Positions 50,104 through 58,679 of a DNA stretch of 64,000 bases are shown here, piece after piece. The DNA comes from Beijerinckiaceae bacterium (GTDB lineage Bacteria > Pseudomonadota > Alphaproteobacteria > Rhizobiales > Beijerinckiaceae), in NCBI GenBank assembly GCA_030684835.1, contig JAUXWZ010000064.1:1-64000 (forward strand), given 5' to 3'. Under the pieces are notes generated by a model. The model did no database searches, was not told the origin of the DNA, and worked only from the letters and a program-made list of their open reading frames with translations. Each line of letters begins with the position of its first letter. The stretch's first letter is position 1. The position numbers were made by a program, and so were the translations under genes.

Positions 50104-51141
50104 TCAGGGCGCCGTAGCCTTCTTCGCTTCCTCGACGATTGCTGCCGGCGTCGAGGTGAACTCGCCCCACAAGCGCGTCAACAGTTCGCCGTCCATGGGG
50201 ATGATGTCGATGCCGGTTTTGGCCGCGTCGGACAGAAATTCCTTGTCGGACATCGTGTCCATGAAAGCTTTGCGTAACGCTGTCACGCGCTCGACGGGCG
50301 TTTCCGGCGGCGCTGCGTAAACGCGGCCCAGCGCCTGTACGCCAAACAGCAAGCCCGACAACGCGCGATCTCGCTCCGTCTTGATGAAATCGCGCGCGTG
50401 CGGAATGTCTCCGATCTCGCTCGTCTTGTCGCCGCTGATCTGGATGATCGGCTTGAATTCGCCTGCTTCCAGTTCGTTCTTCCAGAACGATTTCACAGTA
50501 GACCACGGCAGGCCGCAAATGCCCTGCACTTCGCCGCGGTTCATGGCGAGCTTCACGTCCGCTGAACCTTTGTATCCTGCAATCACCTTGATCTTTGCGC
50601 CGAGGAGGTTCTTCACCGCAAGTGACGATTTCAAAAGCGGGCCCGTGGGGCCGGTTGCGCCCATCAGGACTTCGCGCTTGCGCATGTCGTCGAAGGTCTG
50701 CACGCCAGAGGCTTTTGTCACGCCGCAGATTGCGACGCTCGACTCCATATTGCCGATCCACACAAGCCGGTTAGCGTCGTAGCGCGCCATCTGGTTGCCA
50801 AACAGCGGTTCGAGCGGAACGGTTTGCGCGAAAGTGCCCATCACCGTGCCATCTTTGGGCGCGACATTGTAAAGCCAGTTGGCCGAGGTTACGCCGCTGG
50901 CGCCCAGCATATTCTGGACGATCATATTCGGGTTGCCGGGAATGTAGCGGCCCATGTGGCGGATAAGAACGCGCGAGTACACGTCAAACCCCGTGCCGAC
51001 CTCGTGGCCGACCACGATGCTTACTGTCTTCCCCTTGTAGAAATCGGAAATGGCGTCGGCGTTCGCCGATTTCGTTCCAGTCACGATTCCAAGTGTGGTC
51101 CCAAGCGCCAAAAATGCGCCAAGCGCGGCTGCGTGTTTCAC
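50104..51141 (-). CDS. TTT/Bug-family periplasmic substrate-binding protein, copy 5
   Basis: This 345-residue protein starts at GTG 51141, with GGGAGGGGAC directly upstream. The signal peptide has its core at about 4-22 and cleavage near ANADA. The pocket loop is changed to EVGTGFD (residues 47-53) in place of PGGGxD. NVAPKDGTVMG and GICGLPWS are conserved, placing it nearer to copies 2 and 4. It is convergent with the hybrid kinase and, like the other four copies, has no membrane partner here. Confidence 0.87.
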   Translation of the reverse strand: MKHAAALGAFLALGTTLGIVTGTKSANADAISDFYKGKTVSIVVGHEVGTGFDVYSRVLIRHMGRYIPGNPNMIVQNMLGASGVTSANWLYNVAPKDGTVMGTFAQTVPLEPLFGNQMARYDANRLVWIGNMESSVAICGVTKASGVQTFDDMRKREVLMGATGPTGPLLKSSLAVKNLLGAKIKVIAGYKGSADVKLAMNRGEVQGICGLPWSTVKSFWKNELEAGEFKPIIQISGDKTSEIGDIPHARDFIKTERDRALSGLLFGVQALGRVYAAPPETPVERVTALRKAFMDTMSDKEFLSDAAKTGIDIIPMDGELLTRLWGEFTSTPAAIVEEAKKATAP

Positions 51142-51312
51142 GTCCCCTCCCAAGTCCGCCAGTTTGGCGGTTTCGTCTGATTTGATCGCAATTGCTTCTA
51201 TCATCGCGCGGGCGGACGGCCAACTAGGCGGGGGCGGCAAACGCAGGCCCGGCCGGAACCAACCGGGCGCTCTCCGTCTTGTTTGGGTGGTACAACAAGG
51301 GAGATGCCGTCA

Positions 51313-51609
51313 ATGGTTGAAAGAATCGAACGTGAGCGCAGTGGGTCAATGGGCATAGTCGGCGTCATCGTCGGAGCCCTGATCGTTATCGCCGTGGCGT
51401 TCTTCCTCCTTTCCGGCGGTAACTCCGGTTCTGGGACGTCGAGCACCACGATCAACAACACGGCTCCAGCAGCGCCGTCTGTCACGACCGCGCCAAGCGG
51501 TGCGGGTTCCGGCTCGGCTGCGCCCGTAGCGCCCGCCACGCCTGCCGCGCCTGCCGCGCCCGCGACGCCCGCCGCTCCTGCAGGGCCTGCTGGCGGCGGC
51601 TCCCGCTAA
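51313..51609 (+). CDS. Single-helix membrane protein with Ala/Pro repeat tail
   Basis: The protein has 98 residues. A charged start (MVERIERERSG) is followed by one helix (about 13-33) and a low-complexity tail of Ser/Gly and then APATPAAPAAP-type repeats. Such tails are flexible and may span the periplasm or cell wall. ATG 51313 has GGGAG about ten bases upstream. I do not recognise a family. A terminator follows the stop codon. Confidence 0.6.
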   Translation: MVERIERERSGSMGIVGVIVGALIVIAVAFFLLSGGNSGSGTSSTTINNTAPAAPSVTTAPSGAGSGSAAPVAPATPAAPAAPATPAAPAGPAGGGSR

Positions 51610-51628
51610 CGTGTGAACACGGTGGTAG

Positions 51629-51656
51629 AAGGCCGGCCCCCAGGGGTCGGCCTTTT
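51629..51656 (+). terminator. Rho-independent terminator after the Ala/Pro-rich protein
   Basis: AAGGCCGGCCCC pairs with GGGGTCGGCCTT (one G:T pair) around a short loop, followed by TTTT. It begins 19 bases after the stop at 51609. Confidence 0.85.
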
Positions 51657-51764
51657 GCGTGCGCCTATACATCCCCAAGGGAGGCGGTGGCCGACCGCTT
51701 GCAGACGGCTTTGGCGTGCGTAAAGTGCATGCGGTTCGTCACGGACTCAAAACGAGGGAATTAT

Positions 51765-52337
51765 ATGAGCCGGTTCGCATCAAGTCTGATCACGCGGAGA
51801 TCCACACTGGCGGGCGCAGCAGCGCTATTTGGCGCCACCGCGGCCATCGCGCAGCCGCAGCCGCAGCCGCAGCCGACGCAGGCGACCAATCCTGATTGGC
51901 TTTACGTTCCCACACCTCACGACGTCGTCGACAAGATGCTCGAACTCGCCAATGTCACGAAGGACGATATCGTGATTGATCTTGGCTCCGGCGACGGGCG
52001 CATTCCGATTGCCGCAGCGAAACGATTTGGCTGCCGTGCGCGGGGCGTGGACATCAACCCTATTCGCATCGATGAGGCCAACGCCAATTTGAAAGGCTCA
52101 GGCGTCGAAAACCTCGTTAGCTTCGTGCTGGGCGATGTCTTCGAAGTGCCGATCGCCGACGCCACCGTGGTGACGCTTTATCTGTTCCCGCACGTGTTGC
52201 TGAAGCTCCGGGACCGGCTGAAGACCGAGTTAAAACCCGGGACGCGGATCGTTTCCCATGAGTTCATGATGGGCGACTGGGAGCCGAAAGTCACTGAACG
52301 CGTGCGCAACGCGCGTGTTCATCTCTGGACGCTCTGA
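51765..52337 (+). CDS. SAM-dependent methyltransferase with Tat-like export signal
   Basis: The protein has 190 residues. Its N-terminus (SSLITRRSTLAGAAALFGATAAIAQ) has the twin-arginine form RRSTLAG, a hydrophobic core and an AxA-like cleavage site. A PQPQPQPQ repeat follows, then a class I methyltransferase with motif I VIDLGSGDGRIPIAAA and acidic motif VDINPIRI. SAM is cytoplasmic, so an exported methyltransferase is odd; the signal may instead act as a membrane anchor. ATG 51765 has GAGGGAA upstream. The short length and lack of a C-terminal extension give no substrate hint. Confidence 0.75.
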   Translation: MSRFASSLITRRSTLAGAAALFGATAAIAQPQPQPQPTQATNPDWLYVPTPHDVVDKMLELANVTKDDIVIDLGSGDGRIPIAAAKRFGCRARGVDINPIRIDEANANLKGSGVENLVSFVLGDVFEVPIADATVVTLYLFPHVLLKLRDRLKTELKPGTRIVSHEFMMGDWEPKVTERVRNARVHLWTL

Positions 52338-52364
52338 TTGATTTTGATGAGGCGCTTGAAATGG

Positions 52365-52389
52365 AAGGCCGGGAGCGCCCGGCCTTTTT
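52365..52389 (+). terminator. Rho-independent terminator after the exported methyltransferase
   Basis: AAGGCCGGG and CCCGGCCTT form a nine-base stem around AGCG, followed by a run of T residues. It begins 28 bases after the stop codon. Confidence 0.9.
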
Positions 52390-52405
52390 ATTGAGCCGCG
52401 GGAAT

Positions 52406-52777
52406 TTACGCCGCCTTGCCGCGTGGACCTGCCGTCTTGGCCCACATCGCCGCCGCCTCTGCGCCAATTTCAGGCGTCAAAAATTGAACTTCGAGGCTGT
52501 ATTCGCTGACAAGATAAGCCAGGTGGGCGGCGACAGCGTAGGAGCCATACTTCTCCATCATCATTTGCGTCGCCTTCGCGCCACGCGCGTCAAAACGCGC
52601 ATCGCAATGCGCGTGAATTTGCAGCTCCGGTTCGAACTCGTTCCCGCGCCGCGCCCAGGCCTGCGCTGTTGCGGCGCGCGGCATCCATTTTTCCAGCTGC
52701 GCGGCGAAGCCGGGCAGGGCGGCCTTTAGCGCATCGGAGGCGCTCGGCGCCTGCGCAATCGTATCGGGCTTTCCCAT
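52406..52777 (-). CDS. Small soluble protein, unknown function
   Basis: A protein of 123 residues with no signal peptide or membrane helix. It is mostly helical, with a His-rich segment (ELQIHAHCDARFDA) and a MMMEKYGSYAVAAHLAYLVSEY helix. ATG 52777 follows GGGAG. I do not recognise the family. It lies upstream of a terminator read in the other direction and may be transcribed alone. Confidence 0.55.
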   Translation of the reverse strand: MGKPDTIAQAPSASDALKAALPGFAAQLEKWMPRAATAQAWARRGNEFEPELQIHAHCDARFDARGAKATQMMMEKYGSYAVAAHLAYLVSEYSLEVQFLTPEIGAEAAAMWAKTAGPRGKAA

Positions 52778-52978
52778 AACGCGCTCCCGCAACCTGATTT
52801 GCAAAGTCCATCAGATACCTGATTCGAGCATACATCTGAAAGAGTCTCGCGAATTCAAACGATCAACGCGATCCTTCGACCTCAAGCGGGGCGTTGCCGG
52901 GCAGTCTGCGACCGCCGATTGCAGTCACGCATGACGTTCCATTCACCGAGCATATCGGCGAACACCTGGTCGCGGAGG

Positions 52979-53689
52979 TCACGGCGTCGGCTCCGGCAGG
53001 CATGCGATCAGTCGCTCGTATGCAGCTTCCGCCTGTCCATAACTGTTGGACGCCAACTCGATCAGAACTTCCCGATCCTCGACGACCACTCTGGCGCGGC
53101 CGCGCGAAATCGCGCCGCGATCCTCCAGCGATTGCATGGCCGCGGTCACGCCGGCCCGCCGCACCGCAAGCATCCACGCGAAGAAGTCATGGGCGAGGGG
53201 AAGCTCCCGCCCAATTGTGCGATCCAACGCCATGAGCAGCCAACGGGCAAGCCGCTCCTCGACGTTGTAATTAGCGTGTGACAGCGCGAGATAGGCGGAC
53301 TGAACAATCAGATAGTGGTGATAGCGGGAAATCAGGTCCGTCACCTTGCCACCCTCTCGAAACAAGGCGTCGAGCAGGTCAAACTCGATCCGGTAGCCGT
53401 GTCCTGCCAAATGAACCATGGTCTGCAGCGGCGTCCGCTTGCTGGGGATCATGTCCGACATGCCCTCAAAACCGACCATGCCCGCTTCGATTGTGTCAGA
53501 ATGCCCCGCGCCAGCCAGAATGGACATCAGACCTGTTTCAGGAAAATACACGTGAGTGATGGCGACGTTGGGCCGAACGATTACGTCGCGCGCCTTCAGT
53601 TCAACGCGTTCCAGATGCGGCGCCAGCTGCTCGAAAGCGACCGGGTCCAGCCGTCGCAGCAACTTGTTGCGGAAGGCAGGGCGCTCCAT
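52979..53689 (-). CDS. Crp/Fnr-family transcriptional regulator
   Basis: The protein has 236 residues: an N-terminal cyclic-nucleotide-binding-like beta-roll (about 15-120, VIVRPNVAITHVYFPETG) and a C-terminal winged helix (about 150-225, HDFFAWMLAVRRAGVTAAMQSLEDRG). There is no N-terminal Cys cluster, so it does not bind an Fe-S cluster like Fnr. The helix-turn-helix is of the CRP type, but the first part is shorter. ATG 53689 has GGAGG upstream. The ligand is unknown. An FNR-like DNA site lies 1.3 kb away, at 54966. Confidence 0.85.
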   Translation of the reverse strand: MERPAFRNKLLRRLDPVAFEQLAPHLERVELKARDVIVRPNVAITHVYFPETGLMSILAGAGHSDTIEAGMVGFEGMSDMIPSKRTPLQTMVHLAGHGYRIEFDLLDALFREGGKVTDLISRYHHYLIVQSAYLALSHANYNVEERLARWLLMALDRTIGRELPLAHDFFAWMLAVRRAGVTAAMQSLEDRGAISRGRARVVVEDREVLIELASNSYGQAEAAYERLIACLPEPTP

Positions 53690-53789
53690 GGGTTCGCCTC
53701 CGTAGCCTATCAGCTTGCCGGGTAACGCGCGGACGGCTGGTCCGATCCCACCTCCCTGCTGTTTTGCTATAAAGCAACCGTCTGAGGCG

Positions 53790-54761
53790 TCAGGACGGCC
53801 ACAGCGCCACGAGGTAGGCAACGTAGCCAGCCACAAGCAATCCGCCTTCCCGGCGCCCGATGCGCAGACCGGTCCAGGCGAACACCATCATCAGAATGCA
53901 CACTGCCACCATCACGAGATTGTCGAAACGCACGATCTCGGGCGGCACGCTTGTCGGCGCGATCAGCGCCGTTGTGCCAGCGATGCCCAGCACATTGTAG
54001 ATGTTTGAGCCGACGACACTGCCAAAGGCGACGTCGGAATGGCGCCGGGCGGCGGCGACGACAGCCGTCACAAGTTCCGGCATCGAGGTGCCGATCGCCA
54101 CGACGGTCAGGCCGATGATGCTCTCGGCGACTCCATACGCGCGCGCCATCGCCACCGCGCCGTTGACCAGCAGCGACCCGCCAACGACGATAAGGGCGAG
54201 ACCGCCGATCGCCATTACAAGTGATAACGCCAGGGAAGCCGGACGTCCCGGGCGTAAAGCTTCATCGACCTCGATCGCGGCCTCGCCCTTGTCGAACACA
54301 GCGCCATGATCGGTTGGGACCGCCTGCTCCTGACGGAACGAGAAGAAGATATAGCCGGCCAGCAACGCGACGAAGACGAATCCAACGGGCCGGGTGAGAT
54401 CGAAGGCGGCGGTGAGCGCCGCGAACATCACGGCGACGGCAACCATGATGGCACCGTCGCGCTTGAGCGCCGCCGTGGTCACCACGATGGGCGCAATGAT
54501 TGCCGATACTCCCAGGACCAGCAGAATGTTGGCGATGTTGGAGCCGACGATGTTGCCGAGGGCGATGCCGGGCGCGCCCGAAAGGGACGCCTGAACCGAG
54601 GTGACAAGCTCCGGCGTCGACGTGCCAAAGCCCACGAGCGTCAGGCCGATAACAAGCGGCGAAACGCCCATCCGGGTCGCGATGCTGACCGCGCCCCGCA
54701 CCATGACGTCGCCGCCCACAACAAGAAGGACCAACCCGCCAACAATAAAAAGCGCTGTCAT
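53790..54761 (-). CDS. Calcium/sodium antiporter (YrbG-like, CaCA family)
   Basis: This 323-residue membrane protein has ten helices as two inverted repeats. Each repeat carries the ion-binding motif: GFGTSTPELVTSVQ near residue 44 and AIGTSMPELVTAVV near residue 224. These Glu residues coordinate Ca2+ in CaCA exchangers. The family exchanges Ca2+ for Na+ or H+ across the inner membrane. It is transcribed alone, and no riboswitch is apparent upstream. Confidence 0.92.
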   Translation of the reverse strand: MTALFIVGGLVLLVVGGDVMVRGAVSIATRMGVSPLVIGLTLVGFGTSTPELVTSVQASLSGAPGIALGNIVGSNIANILLVLGVSAIIAPIVVTTAALKRDGAIMVAVAVMFAALTAAFDLTRPVGFVFVALLAGYIFFSFRQEQAVPTDHGAVFDKGEAAIEVDEALRPGRPASLALSLVMAIGGLALIVVGGSLLVNGAVAMARAYGVAESIIGLTVVAIGTSMPELVTAVVAAARRHSDVAFGSVVGSNIYNVLGIAGTTALIAPTSVPPEIVRFDNLVMVAVCILMMVFAWTGLRIGRREGGLLVAGYVAYLVALWPS

Positions 54762-55069
54762 GGAAATTCCAAGGTGAGTGTCTTCTAGCGGATCAAAGGT
54801 AACGGGCGTCGCCTAGGTCCGCGAAGCCCATATAGCGGGGCGAGCCCAAGAAGCCAGCACGATACCGGCTTTGGCGCAGGATGCGTGGAGGGGCATTTAA
54901 TGTCCATGGAGGTGGCTGTGCGGCGCAATGGCGAAAGATCCGCAAGGCTGCGCCGCCAACTAACAGTGATCTATGTCAAGGCATAAAAACGCAAGCGGCA
55001 TCCTTTTTGCGGGTAGATGGACGACGCTCAACTTGAGTGTCTCGATCTGACACAGAGGGGGGCTGCAAA
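54762..55069. other. Intergenic region with an FNR/FixK-like site
   Basis: This 308-base gap holds no gene I can support. GTGATCTATGTCAA at 54966-54979 differs from the FNR/FixK consensus (TTGAT-N4-RTCAA) only in its first base. It is about 90 bases before the small gene at 55070, a distance that fits an activator site. The left half, nearest the antiporter gene, shows nothing clear. Confidence 0.45.
54966..54979 (+). promoter_or_regulatory. FNR/FixK-type binding site candidate
   Basis: GTGATCTATGTCAA fits the FNR/FixK2 consensus in 9 of 10 defined positions, and the central CTAT is common in alphaproteobacterial sites. It would give oxygen- or FixK-dependent control of the downstream small gene. 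A chance match is possible, since only one site is seen. Confidence 0.4.
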
Positions 55070-55261
55070 GTGTTCCACAAAAGGAGAAGCCATAACCAAA
55101 CCCACGCACGGACCGATCAGAAACGCGCATTGATTGCGAGACTCCGCGGGCTATCTCAGCAGGACCGCTTGCGCTACCTGGACGCTGAAATTGCGGAAGC
55201 CTTATCTAATAAAGACAGCCGCGCGCTAAAAGCACTCCTGGATCCGCCAAAACCAAGCTGA
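55070..55261 (+). CDS. Small basic protein, unknown function
   Basis: A 63-residue protein starting at GTG 55070, with the strong site GAGGGGGG seven bases upstream. It begins VFHKRRSHNQTHAR and then has helical segments (LIARLRGLSQQDRLRYLDAEIAE and KDSRALKALL). It is rich in Arg and Lys and has no signal peptide. I do not recognise a family. An FNR/FixK-like site lies about 90 bases upstream. Confidence 0.5.
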   Translation: MFHKRRSHNQTHARTDQKRALIARLRGLSQQDRLRYLDAEIAEALSNKDSRALKALLDPPKPS

Positions 55262-55425
55262 TATCTTTGTGCGACTTCTAGGAACGTCTATCAGTAGAAG
55301 AGGCGCTCTCCGGGCTGCGCAGTTTGACGCGGACTTCTCCCGGGCTCGAGCTTTCGTGCAGGATAGCCGGCACACTGATCACCCGGATACTAATCCAACC
55401 CCGTCCAGCAATTCATCGCGGTATC

Positions 55426-55749
55426 TTAGTTGCAGGGATTCGCCGTATATGTGCATCGGTGCCGCAACTGTCCTGAAGACACGACACCGCATTGAGATTT
55501 CTTGTTTTGCGCCTTGCTCCATTTCGAATACGGAGCACCGTAGTTATGCCCGGCGTTGGCCTGCCAGGCTGTTCTAGCCGCCAATTCTGCACCCGCCTTA
55601 GTTGCTGAAGGGTACGGGGCGAAACTCGATATCGGTGGCTTGCAAACTGCAAGCGCGTGCGATGGATAGCCGACTGTAAACACTCCTGCCAAAGCGAGGA
55701 GAGCGGCAGAAAAGTTTTGTTTGTTTGACGCCATATCGAAGGTGCGCAT
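55426..55749 (-). CDS. Small exported Cys-containing protein
   Basis: The protein has 107 residues. ATG 55749 has AGGCGGA seven bases upstream. A signal peptide core (FSAALLALAGVFTVGYP) ends near ALAVC. The mature part has four Cys residues and the pattern AW...GHNYGAPYSKWSKAQNKKSQC, ending CTYTANPC. A family of small alphaproteobacterial exported proteins shows similar W..W..A and C...A.PC spacing, but its function is unknown. Confidence 0.6.
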   Translation of the reverse strand: MRTFDMASNKQNFSAALLALAGVFTVGYPSHALAVCKPPISSFAPYPSATKAGAELAARTAWQANAGHNYGAPYSKWSKAQNKKSQCGVVSSGQLRHRCTYTANPCN

Positions 55750-55858
55750 CACAATATCCGCCTATGCGAATCAGCCAAATTGTGCCCGAAGTGCAGGGTC
55801 AGCGCCCCGGCCGCGAGCTATTGAACCTTGCTGTAATCGACGCGTCTGATCGGCTCGC

Positions 55859-55990
55859 TTAGCCGAGTAAATCGACCGGCGGGTCAACAAAGGCGTCGTG
55901 CTCGTCGCTGGCGTCTGCGCCACATAATCGACCCAGGGCGGCATTGATAACTGCCAGCTCTTCCGGCGAACAGTCTAGCTCATCATACAT
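55859..55990 (-). CDS. Very small acidic protein (43 residues)
   Basis: The reverse strand from ATG 55990 encodes 43 residues, beginning MYDELDCSPEELAVINAALG and ending DLLG. GGGGAG lies seven bases before the start, an excellent ribosome site for so short a frame. It has 11 Asp or Glu residues and two Cys residues (DCSPEE and LCGADA). No family is recognised. The good start signal and biased composition argue for a real gene, although the short length keeps doubt. Confidence 0.5.
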   Translation of the reverse strand: MYDELDCSPEELAVINAALGRLCGADASDEHDAFVDPPVDLLG

Positions 55991-56163
55991 GGCGTGACTC
56001 CCCTACGGGGTCACTGTTGCACACTTCCGCTCACGCTCGAGATAAATCGGCAAAAGGTTGACGCGGCGCCAAGGGACGAATCGTAAGAATGTCAAAACTG
56101 AATTTTTATCAATTACTTATGCAATTGTTCTTGCGAGAACTTGTCGCGTGATCATGGGATAAA

Positions 56164-56238
56164 TGGTGCTGCGAGAGAGGATTGAACTCTCGACCTCTCC
56201 ATTACCAATGGAGTGCTCTACCACTGAGCTACCGCAGC
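56164..56238 (-). tRNA. tRNA-Thr (anticodon GGT)
   Basis: On the reverse strand the acceptor GCTGCGG pairs with TCGCAGC (one G:T pair). The anticodon stem CTCCA/TGGAG encloses TTGGTAA (anticodon GGT, threonine). The T-arm reads GAGAGTTCAATCCTCTC, the discriminator is A, and CCA is encoded at 56164-56166. It lies just before the murA block. Confidence 0.95.
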
Positions 56239-56453
56239 GTCGTCGGGCGCGCAGAAGCGGGCGCCGCGGACGGGGGGCTTGTGCCACACGGGCGCCGCAT
56301 GCGCAAGCGTCGCCCGTGCGAGACCCTTCGCCGCGTTCGCGTTCCTTGCGCAAGTGGGCCAGTGCGGTTGCGTGAAGCCAGCCTTCTGCCTAAAAGGCGC
56401 TGGCGCGCGGCGCCGGGATCTTCACACCGGGAGATTCGCCGGGGAGATATGCC

Positions 56454-56699
56454 TTGGCCGGACAGGACGATAAAGACGCTCCCCGCCCCAAGGGCGTCAA
56501 ACAGGCGCGATCAGCGTCCTCTACCGCCGCTGCGGATGTGCGCGCCGAACGCCTCGCCGCGGCGCTGCGGGAAAATTTGAGGCGCCGCAAGGTCCAGGCG
56601 CGCGGCCGCCAATTGGACGCGACAGGACAATCGGACGCCGGGCAGAATGCAGGGCAAGCGGATGTAGCGTCCGAGCCTGTTGATAACGGCAGTATCTAG
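56454..56699 (+). CDS. Small conserved hypothetical protein upstream of murA
   Basis: A protein of 81 residues starting at TTG 56454 with GGGGAG seven bases upstream. It is hydrophilic, with a basic helix (RAERLAAALRENLRRRKVQARGR at about 29-51) and a polar tail. Short proteins with an LKEALRENLKRRKAQAR-like helix occur at this position in other Hyphomicrobiales genomes. The basic helix could bind RNA or DNA. It lies 27 bases before murA and is probably co-transcribed. Confidence 0.7.
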   Translation: MAGQDDKDAPRPKGVKQARSASSTAAADVRAERLAAALRENLRRRKVQARGRQLDATGQSDAGQNAGQADVASEPVDNGSI

Positions 56700-56726
56700 G
56701 CGCATCGCCGCCGGAGGGGACAGGGC

Positions 56727-58022
56727 ATGGATCGCATCCGCATCACTGGCGGCCAGACGCTGAAGGGCGTCATCCCGATTTCGGGGGCGAAAAACGCTGC
56801 TTTGCCTCTCATGATCGCCTCGCTCATGACATCCGAGGGGCTGACGCTCGAGAACGTGCCTCGATTGGCCGATGTGCGGATGCTCATCCGCATTCTCGAA
56901 AACCACGGCGTTGATCACGCCATCGACGGCAAGCGGCCGGGCGACTCGTCTAACGCTGGCCAGACGATCCACTTCAGCGCCAAGAATATCGTCGACACGC
57001 TGGCTCCGTATGAACTGGTGTCGCGCATGCGCGCCAGTTTCTGGGTGCTTGCGCCGCTCATTGCCCGCATGGGAGAGGCGCGGGTGTCGCTGCCCGGCGG
57101 TTGCGCCATCGGTACGCGTCCCGTGGACCTTCTGCTCATGGCGCTGGAAAAGTTGGGGGCCAATATCGAAATCGAGGCGGGGTACGTTGTCGCGACGGCG
57201 CCAAAGGGCCTGCGTGGCGCGGAGATCCATTTCGACAAGGTGACGGTAGGCGGCACGCACACCGCCCTGATGGCGGCGGCGCTGGCCCATGGCGACAGCG
57301 TTATCCTCAACGCTGCCCGCGAGCCCGAAGTGGCGGATTTGGCCGCCTGCCTCACGGCGATGGGCGCGAAAATTTCAGGCGCCGGCACGTCGACAATCGA
57401 AGTGCAGGGCGTGACCTCGCTGCACGGCGCGCGCCACTCTGTTCTGCCCGACCGCATTGAAGCTGGCACTTATGCCATGGCCGTGGCGATGACGGGCGGC
57501 GACGTGCTGCTTGAAGGCGCCCGTCCCGACCTGTTGCAGGCTGCGCTCGACTCCCTCGCCCTGACGGGAACCTCCGTCACCGCGACCAACGAGGGCCTGC
57601 GTGTGTATCGCAATGGCGGCGGCATCGCGCCCGTGGATATTTCCACGGCGCCGTTCCCGGGTTTCCCCACCGACTTGCAGGCGCAGTTCATGGGCTTGAT
57701 GACCTGTTCGGGCGGCGTATCGCGCATCACCGAGACCATTTTCGAAAACCGCTTCATGCACGTGCAGGAATTGGCGCGATTGGGCGCACACATCAGGCTC
57801 GAGGGCGACACCGCGATTGTGGAGGGCGTGCAGCGCCTGAAAGGCGCTCCGGTCATGGCCACCGACCTGCGGGCCTCGGTCTCGCTCGTCATCGCAGGAT
57901 TGGCGGCTGAGGGGGACACGACAGTTCACCGCGTTTACCATCTCGACCGCGGCTTCGAGCGGCTGGAGCAGAAGCTCGTGGCCTGTGGCGCGCAGATCGA
58001 ACGCATCTCCGATCCCGGCTGA
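56727..58022 (+). CDS. murA: UDP-N-acetylglucosamine 1-carboxyvinyltransferase
   Basis: MurA transfers enolpyruvate from PEP to UDP-GlcNAc, the first committed step of peptidoglycan synthesis, in the cytoplasm. The protein has 431 residues. [16 protein letters not shown] holds Lys K22; the catalytic Cys is C126 in [14 protein letters not shown], so the enzyme should be sensitive to fosfomycin. The [10 protein letters not shown] and [11 protein letters not shown] segments are also conserved. It is followed by the DUF2948, hisD, UPF0262 and phosphatase genes in the order seen in other Hyphomicrobiales. Confidence 0.97.
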   Translation: MDRIRITGGQTLKGVIPISGAKNAALPLMIASLMTSEGLTLENVPRLADVRMLIRILENHGVDHAIDGKRPGDSSNAGQTIHFSAKNIVDTLAPYELVSRMRASFWVLAPLIARMGEARVSLPGGCAIGTRPVDLLLMALEKLGANIEIEAGYVVATAPKGLRGAEIHFDKVTVGGTHTALMAAALAHGDSVILNAAREPEVADLAACLTAMGAKISGAGTSTIEVQGVTSLHGARHSVLPDRIEAGTYAMAVAMTGGDVLLEGARPDLLQAALDSLALTGTSVTATNEGLRVYRNGGGIAPVDISTAPFPGFPTDLQAQFMGLMTCSGGVSRITETIFENRFMHVQELARLGAHIRLEGDTAIVEGVQRLKGAPVMATDLRASVSLVIAGLAAEGDTTVHRVYHLDRGFERLEQKLVACGAQIERISDPG

Positions 58023-58161
58023 CGGAAAAGCGGGGCGGCGCGCCTCGTATTTTTGCGGTGGCGATCCTAAATGCAGACAGTGCGCCATCGGGGGGCGGCG
58101 GCGCGCGATGTTCAACATTGTCACGCCGTGTTGCGGCGGATAAGCGTTTTCGGGATCGCCC

Positions 58162-58650
58162 ATGCAAACCAGCGCAAATTCTCCCGCCACCCCCTGTCCC
58201 GATTGCGAGGTCCTGCGCCTTGTGGCGCTCGACCGTGAGGATCTCGAGGTCGTCTCCTGCCATATGCAGGACGCGGTCATCCGCGTCGGTGACATGGCTT
58301 TTCTGCCTGCGGCCCATCGCTTCGCGTTTATCGCCGCGCGCTTTGACTGGTGCGAAAGCGCAAAAAGCGGCAAGGTCGAGCGCGCGCGAACCGGCCTCCA
58401 TTTTGATTGCGTCCGCCGCGTCCAGCGCACAGGGTTTGATCCCGCGCAGCCTGACACGGTGCTCAATGTGCTCAGTATCGTGTTTGAGGAAGACCAAGCC
58501 CCGTCAGGCAACGTCGTCATCACCTTTTCCGGCGGCGCCGCCTTGCGGTTGGAAGTCGAATGTCTCGACGCACAGATGCGCGATATGGGAGAGCGTTGGG
58601 AGGCGCGTGGCGCGCCGGTCCACGTAATAGACGACGCCGCGTCCGGCTGA
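58162..58650 (+). CDS. DUF2948 family protein
   Basis: This 162-residue protein matches DUF2948: LRLVALDREDLEVVSCHMQDAV, then DMAFLPAAHRFAFIAARFDW, and FSGGAALRLEVECLDAQMRDMGERW at the end. No signal peptide or membrane helix is present. The family is found between murA and hisD in many alphaproteobacteria, and its role is unknown. It lies 139 bases after murA and 29 bases before hisD. Confidence 0.9.
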   Translation: MQTSANSPATPCPDCEVLRLVALDREDLEVVSCHMQDAVIRVGDMAFLPAAHRFAFIAARFDWCESAKSGKVERARTGLHFDCVRRVQRTGFDPAQPDTVLNVLSIVFEEDQAPSGNVVITFSGGAALRLEVECLDAQMRDMGERWEARGAPVHVIDDAASG

Positions 58651-58679
58651 CGCGGCGCTTATATTCGGAGTGTTTTTGA

